Assembly (NCBI GenBank): GCA_016281295.1
Contig: JAEEII010000172.1
Location: forward strand, 1 to 10,364
Source of the DNA: Bacteroidales bacterium
GTDB taxonomy: Bacteria; Bacteroidota; Bacteroidia; Bacteroidales; F082
Length of the DNA: 10,364 nt
Direction: 5' to 3'
Below are positions 1-6,413 of this stretch, in pieces. The number at the start of each line of letters is the position of its first letter. Position 1 is the first letter of the stretch. The position numbers were made by a program, and so were the translations under genes. Under the pieces are notes generated by a model that saw only the letters and a list, made by a program, of their open reading frames with translations, ran no database searches and was not told the origin of the DNA.

Positions 1-555
1 GACAAAGGTCTTGCCGGTTCCCGTTGCCATTGTAAGCAGGATGCGGTTCTTCCCAGCGGCTACGGCATCCAAGACCTTGTTGATGGCAATCTCCTGGTAA
101 TATCTGGGGACCTTTTGCCCGTCATTGTAAAGTGGCTGGGCGTAGAACTCGTCCCTCCATTCATCCACATCCCCGAAGGTCCGCCTCCAGAGCTCTTCCG
201 GGGAAAGGTAGTCATTCACTTCGCCTTCCTCGCCGGTCTCCATATCAATCTGGTAGATGGCATTTCCATTGGTTGCGTAGGTGAAGCGGATTTTCAGCTT
301 CTCGGCGTATTCCTTTGCTTGCATCACGCCTTCACCCACTGGCTTCTCATCGCTCTTCGCTTCCACGACAGCCAACTTGACACCCTTGTATTGCAGGATG
401 TAGTCAGCCTTCATCGGCCTGGGCTTGATGGTCTGGCTTATCCTTCCACGGGTAATAGGGACTTCCGTGAGGATATAGCTATCAGCCGTTATCCCCCAGC
501 CGTTTGCTTTCAGCTTGGGGTCAATCTTGGTTAGTCTAGTCTGGCTCTCGTTCAT
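1..555 (-). CDS. hsdR: Type I restriction enzyme, restriction/translocase subunit HsdR (N-terminal part, runs off the left edge)
   Basis: Translating the minus strand from the ATG at 555 gives 185 open residues up to the window edge. The N-terminal part fits the HSDR_N endonuclease domain: a PD-(D/E)XK-type core with D51, the E65-A-K67 signature and a following Q79-A-K-E-Y helix. A linker leads to the start of the SF2 motor: R151-Y-Y-Q154 resembles the Q motif and M176-A-T-G-T-G-K-T183 is Walker A, which binds ATP. In the complex, HsdR translocates DNA and cuts unmodified DNA away from the site recognised by HsdS. Full-length HsdR is usually around 800-1100 aa, so most of the gene lies to the left. 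The start MNESQTR is typical of the family; it lies 20 nt inside the end of the upstream membrane-protein gene, so translational coupling is likely. No strong Shine-Dalgarno is visible. The family call is secure; whether the rest is intact cannot be seen. Confidence 0.93.
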   Translation of the reverse strand, partial: MNESQTRLTKIDPKLKANGWGITADSYILTEVPITRGRISQTIKPRPMKADYILQYKGVKLAVVEAKSDEKPVGEGVMQAKEYAEKLKIRFTYATNGNAIYQIDMETGEEGEVNDYLSPEELWRRTFGDVDEWRDEFYAQPLYNDGQKVPRYYQEIAINKVLDAVAAGKNRILLTMATGTGKTFV

Positions 556-961
556 TAAGATAATATATGAAAATGATGACCACTAAATACAACAGACTAT
601 ATGCTCCGCAAAATACAGGACGCTCTTCCAAAAGCAATATATTGAGAATGAACCCTAGAAATATAGAAGCCGCCCCGGCAAATATACTTACTGATATGTC
701 CGTACAACCAAACCATTTACCAACACCTATCACTAAAATAATAGTCGCTACAAACCATAATAACCATCCTCCGACAACGCACCATTGCTGGAAATCAGTA
801 AAGCCATCAAATGCTATTGACATCGTCTCCTCGAGAGCACCTATCGGGAGAAGTATTCCTATTGCAATCACACCGAGCCCAAAAGCGACAATACATAGCG
901 TTAGAAACACTAAGAACACATATGCAATCCAATTGCCAGGTTTTTTACCGATTCTAATCAT
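536..961 (-). CDS. Small four-helix membrane protein of unknown function inside the hsd operon
   Basis: 141 aa, no family recognised. Hydrophobic segments at about residues 11-37, 59-80, 89-111 and 117-134 suggest four transmembrane helices. The N-terminus carries positive charge (R3, K6, K7), which by the positive-inside rule places it in the cytoplasm; the C-terminus is short and charged (NEREPD). There is no signal peptide distinct from TM1 and no catalytic motif. The gene starts 8 nt after the hsdS stop, and its last 20 nt overlap the hsdR start, so it is cotranscribed with the restriction genes. Its base composition looks more AT-rich than hsdM on one side and hsdR on the other, suggesting a separate origin. 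It could be an accessory defence or anti-element effector, or a passenger. The antisense frame here is also open, but the minus-strand reading gives a coherent hydrophobic protein and fits the operon. Confidence 0.7.
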   Translation of the reverse strand: MIRIGKKPGNWIAYVFLVFLTLCIVAFGLGVIAIGILLPIGALEETMSIAFDGFTDFQQWCVVGGWLLWFVATIILVIGVGKWFGCTDISVSIFAGAASIFLGFILNILLLEERPVFCGAYSLLYLVVIIFIYYLNEREPD

Positions 962-969
962 ACCCGATA

Positions 970-2049
970 TTAGATTTCACCATTAAATGCTTTGCGAAGA
1001 AGGGATTGCTTCAAGTCATCACAGAGCACAAGGGTCTTCTGGTAGTTCTCTTGGAGGGTATTACTCTTCTCTTCCATTTCACCAAGCCGGTCAAGAATAT
1101 CTTCCATCTCCTGTCCCTTCGCTGGGAAAGCTATCTTGATAGAGTTCAGTGCCTTTTGGTTGAACTTTGGTTGAGCGGTTCCTGTGATTAAAGATGAAAT
1201 GTCATTCCCTGCAAACCAGTATTCAACGAACTTTTGTTTCTTGTAGTCATCAAATCGTAGGACATGAGCGTGGTTATTCACCCATACCTTACCTTCAATT
1301 GAGAAGGCAATCGGTGTACTCCGGGCAAGAAGATTAGCTCCGTCCTCCGAAACCAAAAGTAGTGGCTCATCAAAGATGTAGTCGGCAACATAATCCACTA
1401 TACCAGATGCTCCAAAGTAAGGATATTGCCCATTCTCTCGCACTGATTTTGTAATAGGGACACGCTTGCTATCCAGGTTCTCCGAGACCTCCGGGATTGC
1501 CAAATCTTCCCACCCTTCCTTCGGTTTCAGTTCCTTTTTCAGTGTCGCTTGGAAAATGTCCTTTGCTGCTTGAAGCGATTTCTCGGCATTGGCTTTCAGG
1601 GCATCAATCTTGGCGAACTCCTGGTCAAGAATATCAACGATACGCTGCTGCTCCTTGACACTGTCTGCCACAAGAACTTCCCGTTCTCCATAATCACGGA
1701 AATATATATGGGGAATTGCTGCTCCCAGGCGATATGATGCAAGGTCAAGACTTTGAAGGCAGTACCCGACATACCGAATATCGTATTCTGCCTTGGGGAA
1801 GATGTATTGGAGCGTGCCTATTAAGGATGACTTGGGAGGATAGAAGGCAACTCTTCCTATTCCAGAGCCGTCCTTGACAATCCCAACATATTCTCGGTCT
1901 TGGTGGAAAAAATCTACATTCTTGATGAAGCCACTTGCACCATAGATTGGATACTTGCCATCGTGTCCTTCCAGGTCCTTTTGTGCCACATTGGAAGAAC
2001 CTTTGTCGCAGATGTCCTTTACCCGTTTAACTGAATACCCTGCTCTCAT
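970..2049 (-). CDS. hsdS: Type I restriction-modification specificity subunit HsdS
   Basis: 359 aa with the two-repeat architecture of HsdS. TRD1 covers about residues 1-130 and contains GKYPIYGASG (31-40); TRD2 covers about 178-310 and contains the matching GQYPYFGASG (207-216). Each target recognition domain ends in a motif of the same type (GAAIPHIYF at 109-117, GTAQPKFNQ at 290-298). The long helices at about 133-174 and 314-359 are the conserved spacer regions that set the distance between the two half-sites and dock HsdM; they end in the common SLLRKAFNGEI-type tail. HsdS recognises a bipartite DNA sequence and directs both methylation and cleavage. The ATG overlaps the hsdM stop by 4 nt (2046-2049), which fixes the start. 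The protein is within the normal size range and shows no break. The recognition sequence cannot be predicted from this alone. Confidence 0.95.
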   Translation of the reverse strand: MRAGYSVKRVKDICDKGSSNVAQKDLEGHDGKYPIYGASGFIKNVDFFHQDREYVGIVKDGSGIGRVAFYPPKSSLIGTLQYIFPKAEYDIRYVGYCLQSLDLASYRLGAAIPHIYFRDYGEREVLVADSVKEQQRIVDILDQEFAKIDALKANAEKSLQAAKDIFQATLKKELKPKEGWEDLAIPEVSENLDSKRVPITKSVRENGQYPYFGASGIVDYVADYIFDEPLLLVSEDGANLLARSTPIAFSIEGKVWVNNHAHVLRFDDYKKQKFVEYWFAGNDISSLITGTAQPKFNQKALNSIKIAFPAKGQEMEDILDRLGEMEEKSNTLQENYQKTLVLCDDLKQSLLRKAFNGEI

Positions 2050-3494
2050 AGCATCTCCATAATCTCGTTCAACAACCTCTGGCTATCTGCTGCCAGGGCT
2101 TCAATCTCGGCTGCAATCTGCTGGGGCGTTCTCTCATCCACGACTTCCACCTTGTTCGGGTTCTTCACGGAGAGGTCGTAGTTGTCATCCAGGTCAGCAA
2201 CCTTCACGGACCAGGAGTTCTCGCTATCCGCCTTGGTCTTCTGCTTCTCCACGAAATCAGCAAGGTCATTCTCATTGAGGGGGTCGGTCTTTCCCAGGGT
2301 GCGGTCCAGGTTCAGCTGGTAGAACCAGACCTTTTGCGTGGGCTCACCCTTCTTGAAGAAGAGAACGATGGTCTTGACACCGGCCTGGAATACACCGGAA
2401 GGAAGGTCCAGAACCGTATGGAGGTTGCATTCTTCCAGGAGTTTCTTCCGCAGTTCAACAGAGGCGTTGTCGGTATTGGACAGGAAGGTGTTCTTGATGA
2501 CGATACCGGCGGAGCCACCAGCCTTCAAGTACTTGATGAAGTGTTCCAGGAAGAGGTATGCGGTCTCGCTGGTCTTGATAGGGAAGTTCTGCTGGACCTC
2601 CTTACGCTCACTGCCACCAAACGGAGGATTAGCCAGGATGTTGTCAAACTGGTCCTTAGTCTGGACATCTGCAAGGTTCTCTCCAAGGGTATTGGTCTTG
2701 ATGATATTCGGCGACTGGACCCCGTGCAAAATCATATTCATCATTGCGATAAGGTACGGGAGCGCCTTTTTTTCCTTGCCGTAGAAGGTGGTCTTTTGCA
2801 GCTTCTCCTCATCGGCGGTCGTATGGACCTTCTCGTGCATATAGTTGTACGCTTCGCATAGGAACCCAGCGGAACCACAAGCGCCATCATACACGGACTG
2901 GCCGATTTGCGGATTGACAACCTTGACGATGGACCGGATGAGCGGACGGGGCGTGTAATACTCACCACCATTACGACCGGCATTACCCATCTTGTTCAAC
3001 CGGCTTTCGTACAGGTAGGTCATTTCGTGCTTCTGCTCGCTGGTCTGGAACTTCAGGCCGTCAATCTGCTCCAAGATGTCCCTCATGCAATAGCCACTGA
3101 CCAACTTATTGCGGAGTTCTGCGAAGATAAGTCCAATCTTGACCTTGATAGAAGTGTTATCCGTCTCTCCTTGCCCCAGGTTTTTCAAGTACGGGAAGAG
3201 TTTGCCATTCACGAACTCTATGAGGTCATCACCAACCAGGACGTTATGGATGTCTAATTCGCCAGAAGCGGTTTTCGGCATAGCCCAGGTTCCCCACCGG
3301 TATTCTTCGTCCAGTATTGGAGAATAGACCCCACTGCCAAGGAGTGCTGCCATCTCATTGTCTTTGTCAAGGTCGTCCAGGTATTTCAGGAATAGTATCC
3401 AGGATGACTGCTCGACATAATCCAGTTCGCTGCTGCAACCTTCATCGGTACGGAGTGCGTTATCTATGTTCTTAAAGACTTGCTCAAATGCCAT
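2046..3494 (-). CDS. hsdM: Type I restriction-modification DNA methyltransferase subunit HsdM (N6-adenine)
   Basis: 482 aa. An N-terminal HsdM helical domain (about 1-140, with LFLKYLDDLD at 34-43) is followed by the N6_Mtase fold: GEYYTPRPL at 177-185; SAM-binding motif I DGACGSAGFL at 203-212, a variant of the usual DPxxGxGGFL; and catalytic motif IV NPPF at 289-292 followed by GGSER. With HsdS it methylates adenine in both half-sites of the target, using S-adenosylmethionine, which protects the host DNA. The C-terminal tail after about 450 is helical and probably contacts HsdS. It is the first gene of the operon, with a Bacteroidota-type promoter 27 nt upstream of the ATG, and its stop overlaps the hsdS start by 4 nt. 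All key motifs are present, so it should be active. Confidence 0.96.
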   Translation of the reverse strand: MAFEQVFKNIDNALRTDEGCSSELDYVEQSSWILFLKYLDDLDKDNEMAALLGSGVYSPILDEEYRWGTWAMPKTASGELDIHNVLVGDDLIEFVNGKLFPYLKNLGQGETDNTSIKVKIGLIFAELRNKLVSGYCMRDILEQIDGLKFQTSEQKHEMTYLYESRLNKMGNAGRNGGEYYTPRPLIRSIVKVVNPQIGQSVYDGACGSAGFLCEAYNYMHEKVHTTADEEKLQKTTFYGKEKKALPYLIAMMNMILHGVQSPNIIKTNTLGENLADVQTKDQFDNILANPPFGGSERKEVQQNFPIKTSETAYLFLEHFIKYLKAGGSAGIVIKNTFLSNTDNASVELRKKLLEECNLHTVLDLPSGVFQAGVKTIVLFFKKGEPTQKVWFYQLNLDRTLGKTDPLNENDLADFVEKQKTKADSENSWSVKVADLDDNYDLSVKNPNKVEVVDERTPQQIAAEIEALAADSQRLLNEIMEML

Positions 3495-3520
3495 ATCTAT
3501 ATGTTTCAGTGCTAATCATA

Positions 3521-3548
3521 CAAAGTTAGCAAAAAACGGCGATTGCAA
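3521..3548 (-). promoter_or_regulatory. Bacteroidota-type promoter of the hsd operon
   Basis: On the minus strand TAACTTTG (3528-3521) matches the -7 consensus TAnnTTTG exactly, and a TTG (3548-3546) lies 17 nt upstream as the -33 element. The transcript would start around 3512-3516, leaving a leader of about 20 nt before the hsdM ATG at 3494. The match is by eye. Confidence 0.65.
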
Positions 3549-3558
3549 CGCAGTGAAA

Positions 3559-3597
3559 ATGTATGACTTATGTAGAAATCCGGTATAAGTCATACAT
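3559..3597. repeat. Perfect 12-bp inverted repeat (13 with one more pair) just upstream of the hsd promoter
   Basis: ATGTATGACTTA (3559-3570) is exactly complementary to TAAGTCATACAT (3586-3597); T3571-A3585 adds one more pair. The arms are separated by about 13-15 nt. The inner edge lies 11 nt upstream of the -33 TTG, so it could be an operator for a regulator of the methylase operon. Alternatively it may be an RNA hairpin ending the transcript that comes from the right: on the minus strand the second arm runs into TTTTC. The sequence alone does not decide between the two. Confidence 0.55.
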
Positions 3598-3644
3598 CCC
3601 AGGTTTTCCAGGCATAGTCAAAGTGTTGATTTATAGGCTGGTGC

Positions 3645-3787
3645 AGAAAAAACGTAATAGATAGCACAGAAGTCACATATCTCTGTGAGAACTATCGTGA
3701 AACACGAAGACGGCTACCTCTTTCATGAAGTAGCCGTCAGTGTCCGGTCTTTTCCTTCGATGCAGTAGGCAGTAGCCTCATTTCACA
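3645..3787 (-). ncRNA. Candidate small structured RNA, or structured leader/attenuator
   Basis: A TATCTTTG -7 site with TTG 20 nt upstream would start a minus-strand transcript near 3786. That RNA would fold GACGGCTAC (3738-3730 side) with its complement at 3717-3709, then a second stem made of CTATC/GATAG plus TCTGTG/CACAGA arms (3660-3670 with 3682-3696, a 4-nt bulge), and would reach a run of six T at 3652-3647, a plausible intrinsic end. The total length is about 140 nt. A 14-codon frame (ATG at 3781, TGA at 3739-3737) ends exactly where the first hairpin begins, as in a leader peptide. No known RNA family was recognised. The alternative is a 3' UTR terminator of the 418-aa gene. Confidence 0.3.
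3709..3738 (-). terminator. 9-bp hairpin, possible terminator of the 418-aa gene
   Basis: GACGGCTAC (3709-3717) pairs perfectly with GTAGCCGTC (3730-3738) around a 12-nt loop that itself contains the palindrome TTCATGAA. It lies about 110 nt beyond the stop of the upstream gene. The following sequence on the minus strand is only modestly T-rich (TTCGTGTTTC), so termination is uncertain. Confidence 0.4.
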
Positions 3788-3791
3788 AGGG

Positions 3792-3822
3792 CAAAGATAC
3801 AACAAAGTAAGTAGTCGTACAA
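3792..3822 (-). promoter_or_regulatory. Bacteroidota-type promoter-like site
   Basis: On the minus strand TATCTTTG (3799-3792) fits the -7 consensus, and TTG (3822-3820) lies 20 nt upstream as -33. It sits after the stop of the 418-aa gene and points into the structured intergenic region, not at a gene of normal length. Confidence 0.45.
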
Positions 3823-3847
3823 TCCGACAGCCTAAATCCAGCTTATC

Positions 3848-5104
3848 CTACTTTGATTTGATGAGTTCGTAAATCTGAAATGTCACTTCTCGATGGTCAC
3901 GACCAAGGCGATAGCTTATTTCACTTATCGAGTAGTCTCGTTCGATATAGCCACGAAGAGTATCTGTTTCCTCCAAATCCCATGGTTGTCCCGTGCGTGA
4001 ATAACGTTCGGGAAGCTCTCCCTTCTCCGCCAGCAGCTGCGCCAAATCTACTTGTTTAAGATGTTGTTCTTCTGCCAAGTCAGCCAAGGTTTCCCCTTGA
4101 TGGAATCGATTAACAAGTTCGTCCTTTCCCTCGTCCGCCAAATCCGCAATGTTCCGGTAGCGGACTTTAAGCCCCAACTCTTCCAATTTTGAGCTCACCT
4201 CTCGCTGGTTCCGCTGTAACTGTCCCGCAATATCACGAACATGCATTCCCCGAGAGCGCATCGAGACCAACTGTGTCGATTCTTCCTCTGACCAAAGAGC
4301 GGGATGTCTTCTTGATTCGGCTTCTGTTTCATCTGTACTGTCCTGGCTTGTTGGGTCGGAGGATGCCCTTTCATCACGAAGGGTTCGCATTCGAATATAA
4401 TACTGGTCTTGGACATCAATAGTAAACCGGTCCACTTGTGCCGCTATTTCCTGAAAAGACTTTCCCGAATGCTTTAATTCCACCACCTGTTCAATGTCTT
4501 CCTCTGTCCATGGACGAAGACGATGCTCTTTCTGAGGCGATTCCTGCGCTTCCGCATACTCAAGAACCCGGATAATCTCTACCAAGGTCTTCCGCCCTAA
4601 ACCGGGAAGCCTCATAAGGTCTGCCTTGCTAAAACGTTGGAGCTGCTCAACACTGTTGATGCCATGTTTCCGGAAGACGGTTCTTGCCCTTTTCGAAAAA
4701 CGCATACCGTTAATTCCCTCGATACCAGATTCTCGCTCGGTGTAGTTATTCTTCACTGAGTCTATCTTCGACGCCACAAGGTCTTCCTTATTCCCCCTAA
4801 TTTCCACTACGTCTTTCGTGAAATACGAGAGTTGGTTCAGCAATATGTACAGACATTTCTCACATATTTGGCGGGCTCGCTCGCCGGTAACGTCATAAGC
4901 ATCCCCAATCTGTGCCCAAGTATCGCCCGAGAAAAAACGAAACATCATCTCGGCGGTTCGCTCGTCTTGATATAGAGCCTTCAAGAACTTTTTGTTCTTG
5001 AAACGATGGGCGATGATAATCCCGGTCTTCCAAAGAGTCTTTCCCGAGGGGAACGTCTCTTCGTCAGCGGGTGAAACCAGCTGGTTCCGTTCCGAATAAT
5101 CCAT
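3848..5104 (-). CDS. Putative chimeric DNA-binding regulator: sigma region 4-like HTH, RNAP alpha-CTD-like domain and Myb/SANT-like repeats
   Basis: 418 aa from the ATG at 5104. Domains in order: about 59-90, an HTH like sigma-70 region 4 (SGDTWAQIGDAYDVTGERARQ, ending in a hydrophobic helix); about 132-184, a helix-hairpin-helix like the C-terminal domain of the RNA polymerase alpha subunit (MRLPGLGRKTLVEI at 164-177); then three Myb/SANT-like units starting PWTEED (198-203), LWSEEES (270-276) and PWDLEETD (374-381), with a further HTH-like stretch at 338-365. A Ser/Asp/Glu-rich linker lies at 246-264. Nothing catalytic is seen. The likely role is binding DNA, possibly with RNA polymerase, to control the element's or the hsd genes' transcription; this is inference. 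A longer start at 5173 is possible, but the best -7 site (5145-5152) would then lie inside the gene. Each domain call rests on pattern, not on a search. Confidence 0.72.
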   Translation of the reverse strand: MDYSERNQLVSPADEETFPSGKTLWKTGIIIAHRFKNKKFLKALYQDERTAEMMFRFFSGDTWAQIGDAYDVTGERARQICEKCLYILLNQLSYFTKDVVEIRGNKEDLVASKIDSVKNNYTERESGIEGINGMRFSKRARTVFRKHGINSVEQLQRFSKADLMRLPGLGRKTLVEIIRVLEYAEAQESPQKEHRLRPWTEEDIEQVVELKHSGKSFQEIAAQVDRFTIDVQDQYYIRMRTLRDERASSDPTSQDSTDETEAESRRHPALWSEEESTQLVSMRSRGMHVRDIAGQLQRNQREVSSKLEELGLKVRYRNIADLADEGKDELVNRFHQGETLADLAEEQHLKQVDLAQLLAEKGELPERYSRTGQPWDLEETDTLRGYIERDYSISEISYRLGRDHREVTFQIYELIKSK

Positions 5105-5144
5105 GTCTCTATTTGGTTTATGGTATTGTGTTAGTGTTGTGTCA

Positions 5145-5152
5145 CAAAGATA
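5145..5152 (-). promoter_or_regulatory. -7 promoter element of the 418-aa regulator gene
   Basis: TATCTTTG on the minus strand, an exact TAnnTTTG match, 40 nt upstream of the ATG at 5104. No convincing TTG at -33 was found. If real, transcription starts near 5138, which excludes the more upstream ATG at 5173. Confidence 0.5.
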
Positions 5153-5239
5153 ACGAAAAAATCTAACGACCATTCCTTCACTGAATCGCTCGGCATTTTC
5201 TCATGCCATGCGCTTCCCCATCAGGCATTTCAAAAACCC

Positions 5240-5266
5240 GAAGCCCAACTGAAGGTGTCGGGCTTC
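5240..5266. terminator. Hairpin GAAGCCC/GGGCTTC, T-rich on both sides
   Basis: A 7-bp perfect stem (5240-5246 with 5260-5266) with a 13-nt loop. On the minus strand it is followed by GGGTTTTTG, on the plus strand by TTTCTGTTTC. Probably a backup terminator after the 282-aa gene. Confidence 0.5.
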
Positions 5267-5308
5267 TTTCTGTTTCTGAGAGGAGGAGGGGCTCTCTCAC
5301 CCCTCTTA

Positions 5309-5347
5309 GAAAAAAAAACGCAAGGAAGGTTTCGACCTTCCTGCGTT
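5309..5347 (-). terminator. Strong Rho-independent terminator of the 282-aa gene
   Basis: AACGC (5317-5321) plus AGGAAGGT (5323-5330) pair with ACCTTCCT (5335-5342) plus GCGTT (5343-5347), with one bulged A (5322) and a TTCG loop. On the minus strand the stem runs into a T9-like tract (plus-strand A-run 5310-5318). It lies about 70 nt after the stop at 5415. Confidence 0.85.
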
Positions 5348-5414
5348 ATTTCTGGTTATTATATGGGGGGAAAAACACCCCCTCTGGGAGTGGATTATTC
5401 CCCTGATTGGTTAA

Positions 5415-6263
5415 CTAGTTGTTCCCTTCTGTAGCGAAGATGCAATTACCGATAATGTCCGGGCGATTCTTCCCATCTTTATAATTTCGTCCACCTTCAC
5501 GATTAAATGAGGTGGATAGTGTTCTTGATGTGACGGGGTGAAATGTATTATCCTTTTGGCTATACACCAGAAAGTTGTTCGCTGTTTTACTTGCCCAGTA
5601 ATAATCACTCACGAGGAAATCGATGAAAGTTACCAAGTCTGGAATCATGCCGAGCCACATGATTTTTTGTGTGGACTTAGGACACGTTTCTTCTACACCA
5701 AACAAATAAAGAAACACTTCTTCTGGAGTAGAAGCATCTATCAGATGCCCCCTCACAGAATTACGAAATACCTGCCTCATTATATTTTTGTCATACCTTG
5801 GCAGGGAGAAGACGGTGGATTTTATATTTGAACTGTCTTTCCGAATATCCTTCCAAACCCGAACTACTGGCAAAAGAAGTTCGTTCTCGATGGTATTCCA
5901 GTCTTGGAGGGACGGTAAAAGCAATTCATTATAAACATCTGTTTTATTCTTCTTGCGACGAGGAGTATCAGTAACCTTTGCCCATTGGGAAATCTCCACG
6001 AGTTGCTTTGCGAACTCCATGGCTTTGTATTGGTCACCATCGAGGGTTAACTTGTTCCCTGCCTCATTTAACTGTTCATATTCGGCAACAATATCACTTA
6101 GGATAGCGAGTTCATTCTTATCAGGAACCTCAAAAATACGGAAACTGTCTCGACCGACCCGAATACGAATCTCTGATTCCCCATTTTTCGCAGCTTCGAT
6201 TAAAGCACGAAGGATGTCATCCGCACTTGAAACATGTCCTAGGGTCAAATCTGTGTGAGTCAT
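5415..6263 (-). CDS. Uncharacterised protein, 282 aa
   Basis: No family is recognised with confidence. It is soluble, with no signal peptide or membrane segment. The N-terminal half is mixed helix and strand (IRIRVGRDSFRIFEV at 32-46), followed by a basic patch PRRKKNK (101-107). The C-terminal part has KIMWLGMIPDLVTFIDFLV at 200-218 and then SRTLSTSFNREGGRN (246-260). The K-I-x-W-L-G pattern followed by a helix and a late S-S/T-F-N segment recalls the C-terminal region of RteC-like and related uncharacterised Bacteroidota mobile-element proteins, but the resemblance is weak and no function is claimed. It is transcribed divergently from the replication operon and has its own -7 element and a strong terminator, so it is a single-gene unit. 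Its position next to the replication genes would fit a regulator. Confidence 0.8.
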   Translation of the reverse strand: MTHTDLTLGHVSSADDILRALIEAAKNGESEIRIRVGRDSFRIFEVPDKNELAILSDIVAEYEQLNEAGNKLTLDGDQYKAMEFAKQLVEISQWAKVTDTPRRKKNKTDVYNELLLPSLQDWNTIENELLLPVVRVWKDIRKDSSNIKSTVFSLPRYDKNIMRQVFRNSVRGHLIDASTPEEVFLYLFGVEETCPKSTQKIMWLGMIPDLVTFIDFLVSDYYWASKTANNFLVYSQKDNTFHPVTSRTLSTSFNREGGRNYKDGKNRPDIIGNCIFATEGNN

Positions 6264-6287
6264 AGTTCTGGGTCATTCAAACAAACA

Positions 6288-6295
6288 CAAAGATA
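6288..6295 (-). promoter_or_regulatory. -7 promoter element of the 282-aa gene
   Basis: TATCTTTG on the minus strand, 24 nt upstream of the ATG at 6263, exact to TAnnTTTG. No clear -33 TTG is visible. It forms a divergent promoter region with the site at 6375-6382. Confidence 0.5.
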
Positions 6296-6374
6296 ATCAA
6301 TTCCTCTAAAAGCCATTAGAACGGGAACAAAAGAAGTGTCATCAACTATCATCGTTAAATACCCTGCATTTCCG

Positions 6375-6382
6375 GACCTTTG
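6375..6382 (+). promoter_or_regulatory. Probable -7 element of the replication operon
   Basis: GACCTTTG followed by CA differs from TAnnTTTG at one position. It lies 31 nt upstream of the ATG at 6414. No good -33 is seen. If real, the operon transcript starts near 6388-6390, supporting the 6414 start. Confidence 0.4.
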
Positions 6383-6413
6383 CAAAAAAAACAACGTTGG
6401 AAAACCGACTAGA

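Larger units (their letters stand above)
3495..3847. other. Long structured intergenic region between the 418-aa regulator gene and hsdM
   Basis: 353 nt with no protein gene of convincing length. From right to left it holds a minus-strand promoter-like site (3792-3822), a 9-bp hairpin (3709-3738), a smaller CGTG/CACG stem (3698-3706), an interrupted 11-bp hairpin (3660-3696) followed by T6 on the minus strand, the 12-13-bp inverted repeat (3559-3597) and the hsd promoter (3521-3548). This is more structure than a plain spacer needs. Confidence 0.6.
5105..5414. other. Hairpin-rich intergenic region
   Basis: 310 nt without a supported gene. Besides the promoter element and the two terminators listed separately it holds three further short hairpins: GGCAT/ATGCC (5192-5207), GAGGGG/CCCCTC (5286-5305) and GGGGG/CCCCC (5366-5382). 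Open frames across it look like noise. Confidence 0.6.

Noticed and set aside
115..534. Open plus-strand frame of 139 codons
   Set aside because: It lies antisense to hsdR, whose motifs (E65-A-K67, Walker A) are unmistakable.
567..986. Open plus-strand frame of 139 codons opposite the membrane-protein gene
   Set aside because: It is proline-, asparagine- and histidine-rich with no domain; the minus-strand frame gives a regular four-helix membrane protein in operon context.
970..2049. Phase-variable shuffling of hsdS
   Set aside because: Only one hsdS copy is in the window, with no partial copies, no recombinase gene and no long inverted repeats inside it. The GAS-G motif repeated in both TRDs is normal family structure.
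2334..2861. Open plus-strand frame of 175 codons inside hsdM
   Set aside because: Antisense shadow of a well-conserved methyltransferase gene.
3737..3781. A 14-codon gene ending at the 3709-3738 hairpin
   Set aside because: Too short to support as a coding gene by sequence alone; kept only as part of the leader/attenuator idea.
5105..5173. Longer form of the 418-aa regulator starting at the ATG at 5173
   Set aside because: The added 23 residues (MVVRFFRYLC...) look unlike the rest and would contain the TATCTTTG promoter element at 5145-5152; the ATG at 5104 is the better start.
6336..6413. Longer form of the first replication-operon gene starting at 6336
   Set aside because: The 26 extra residues cover the probable -7 element at 6375-6382 and show no protein-like character.
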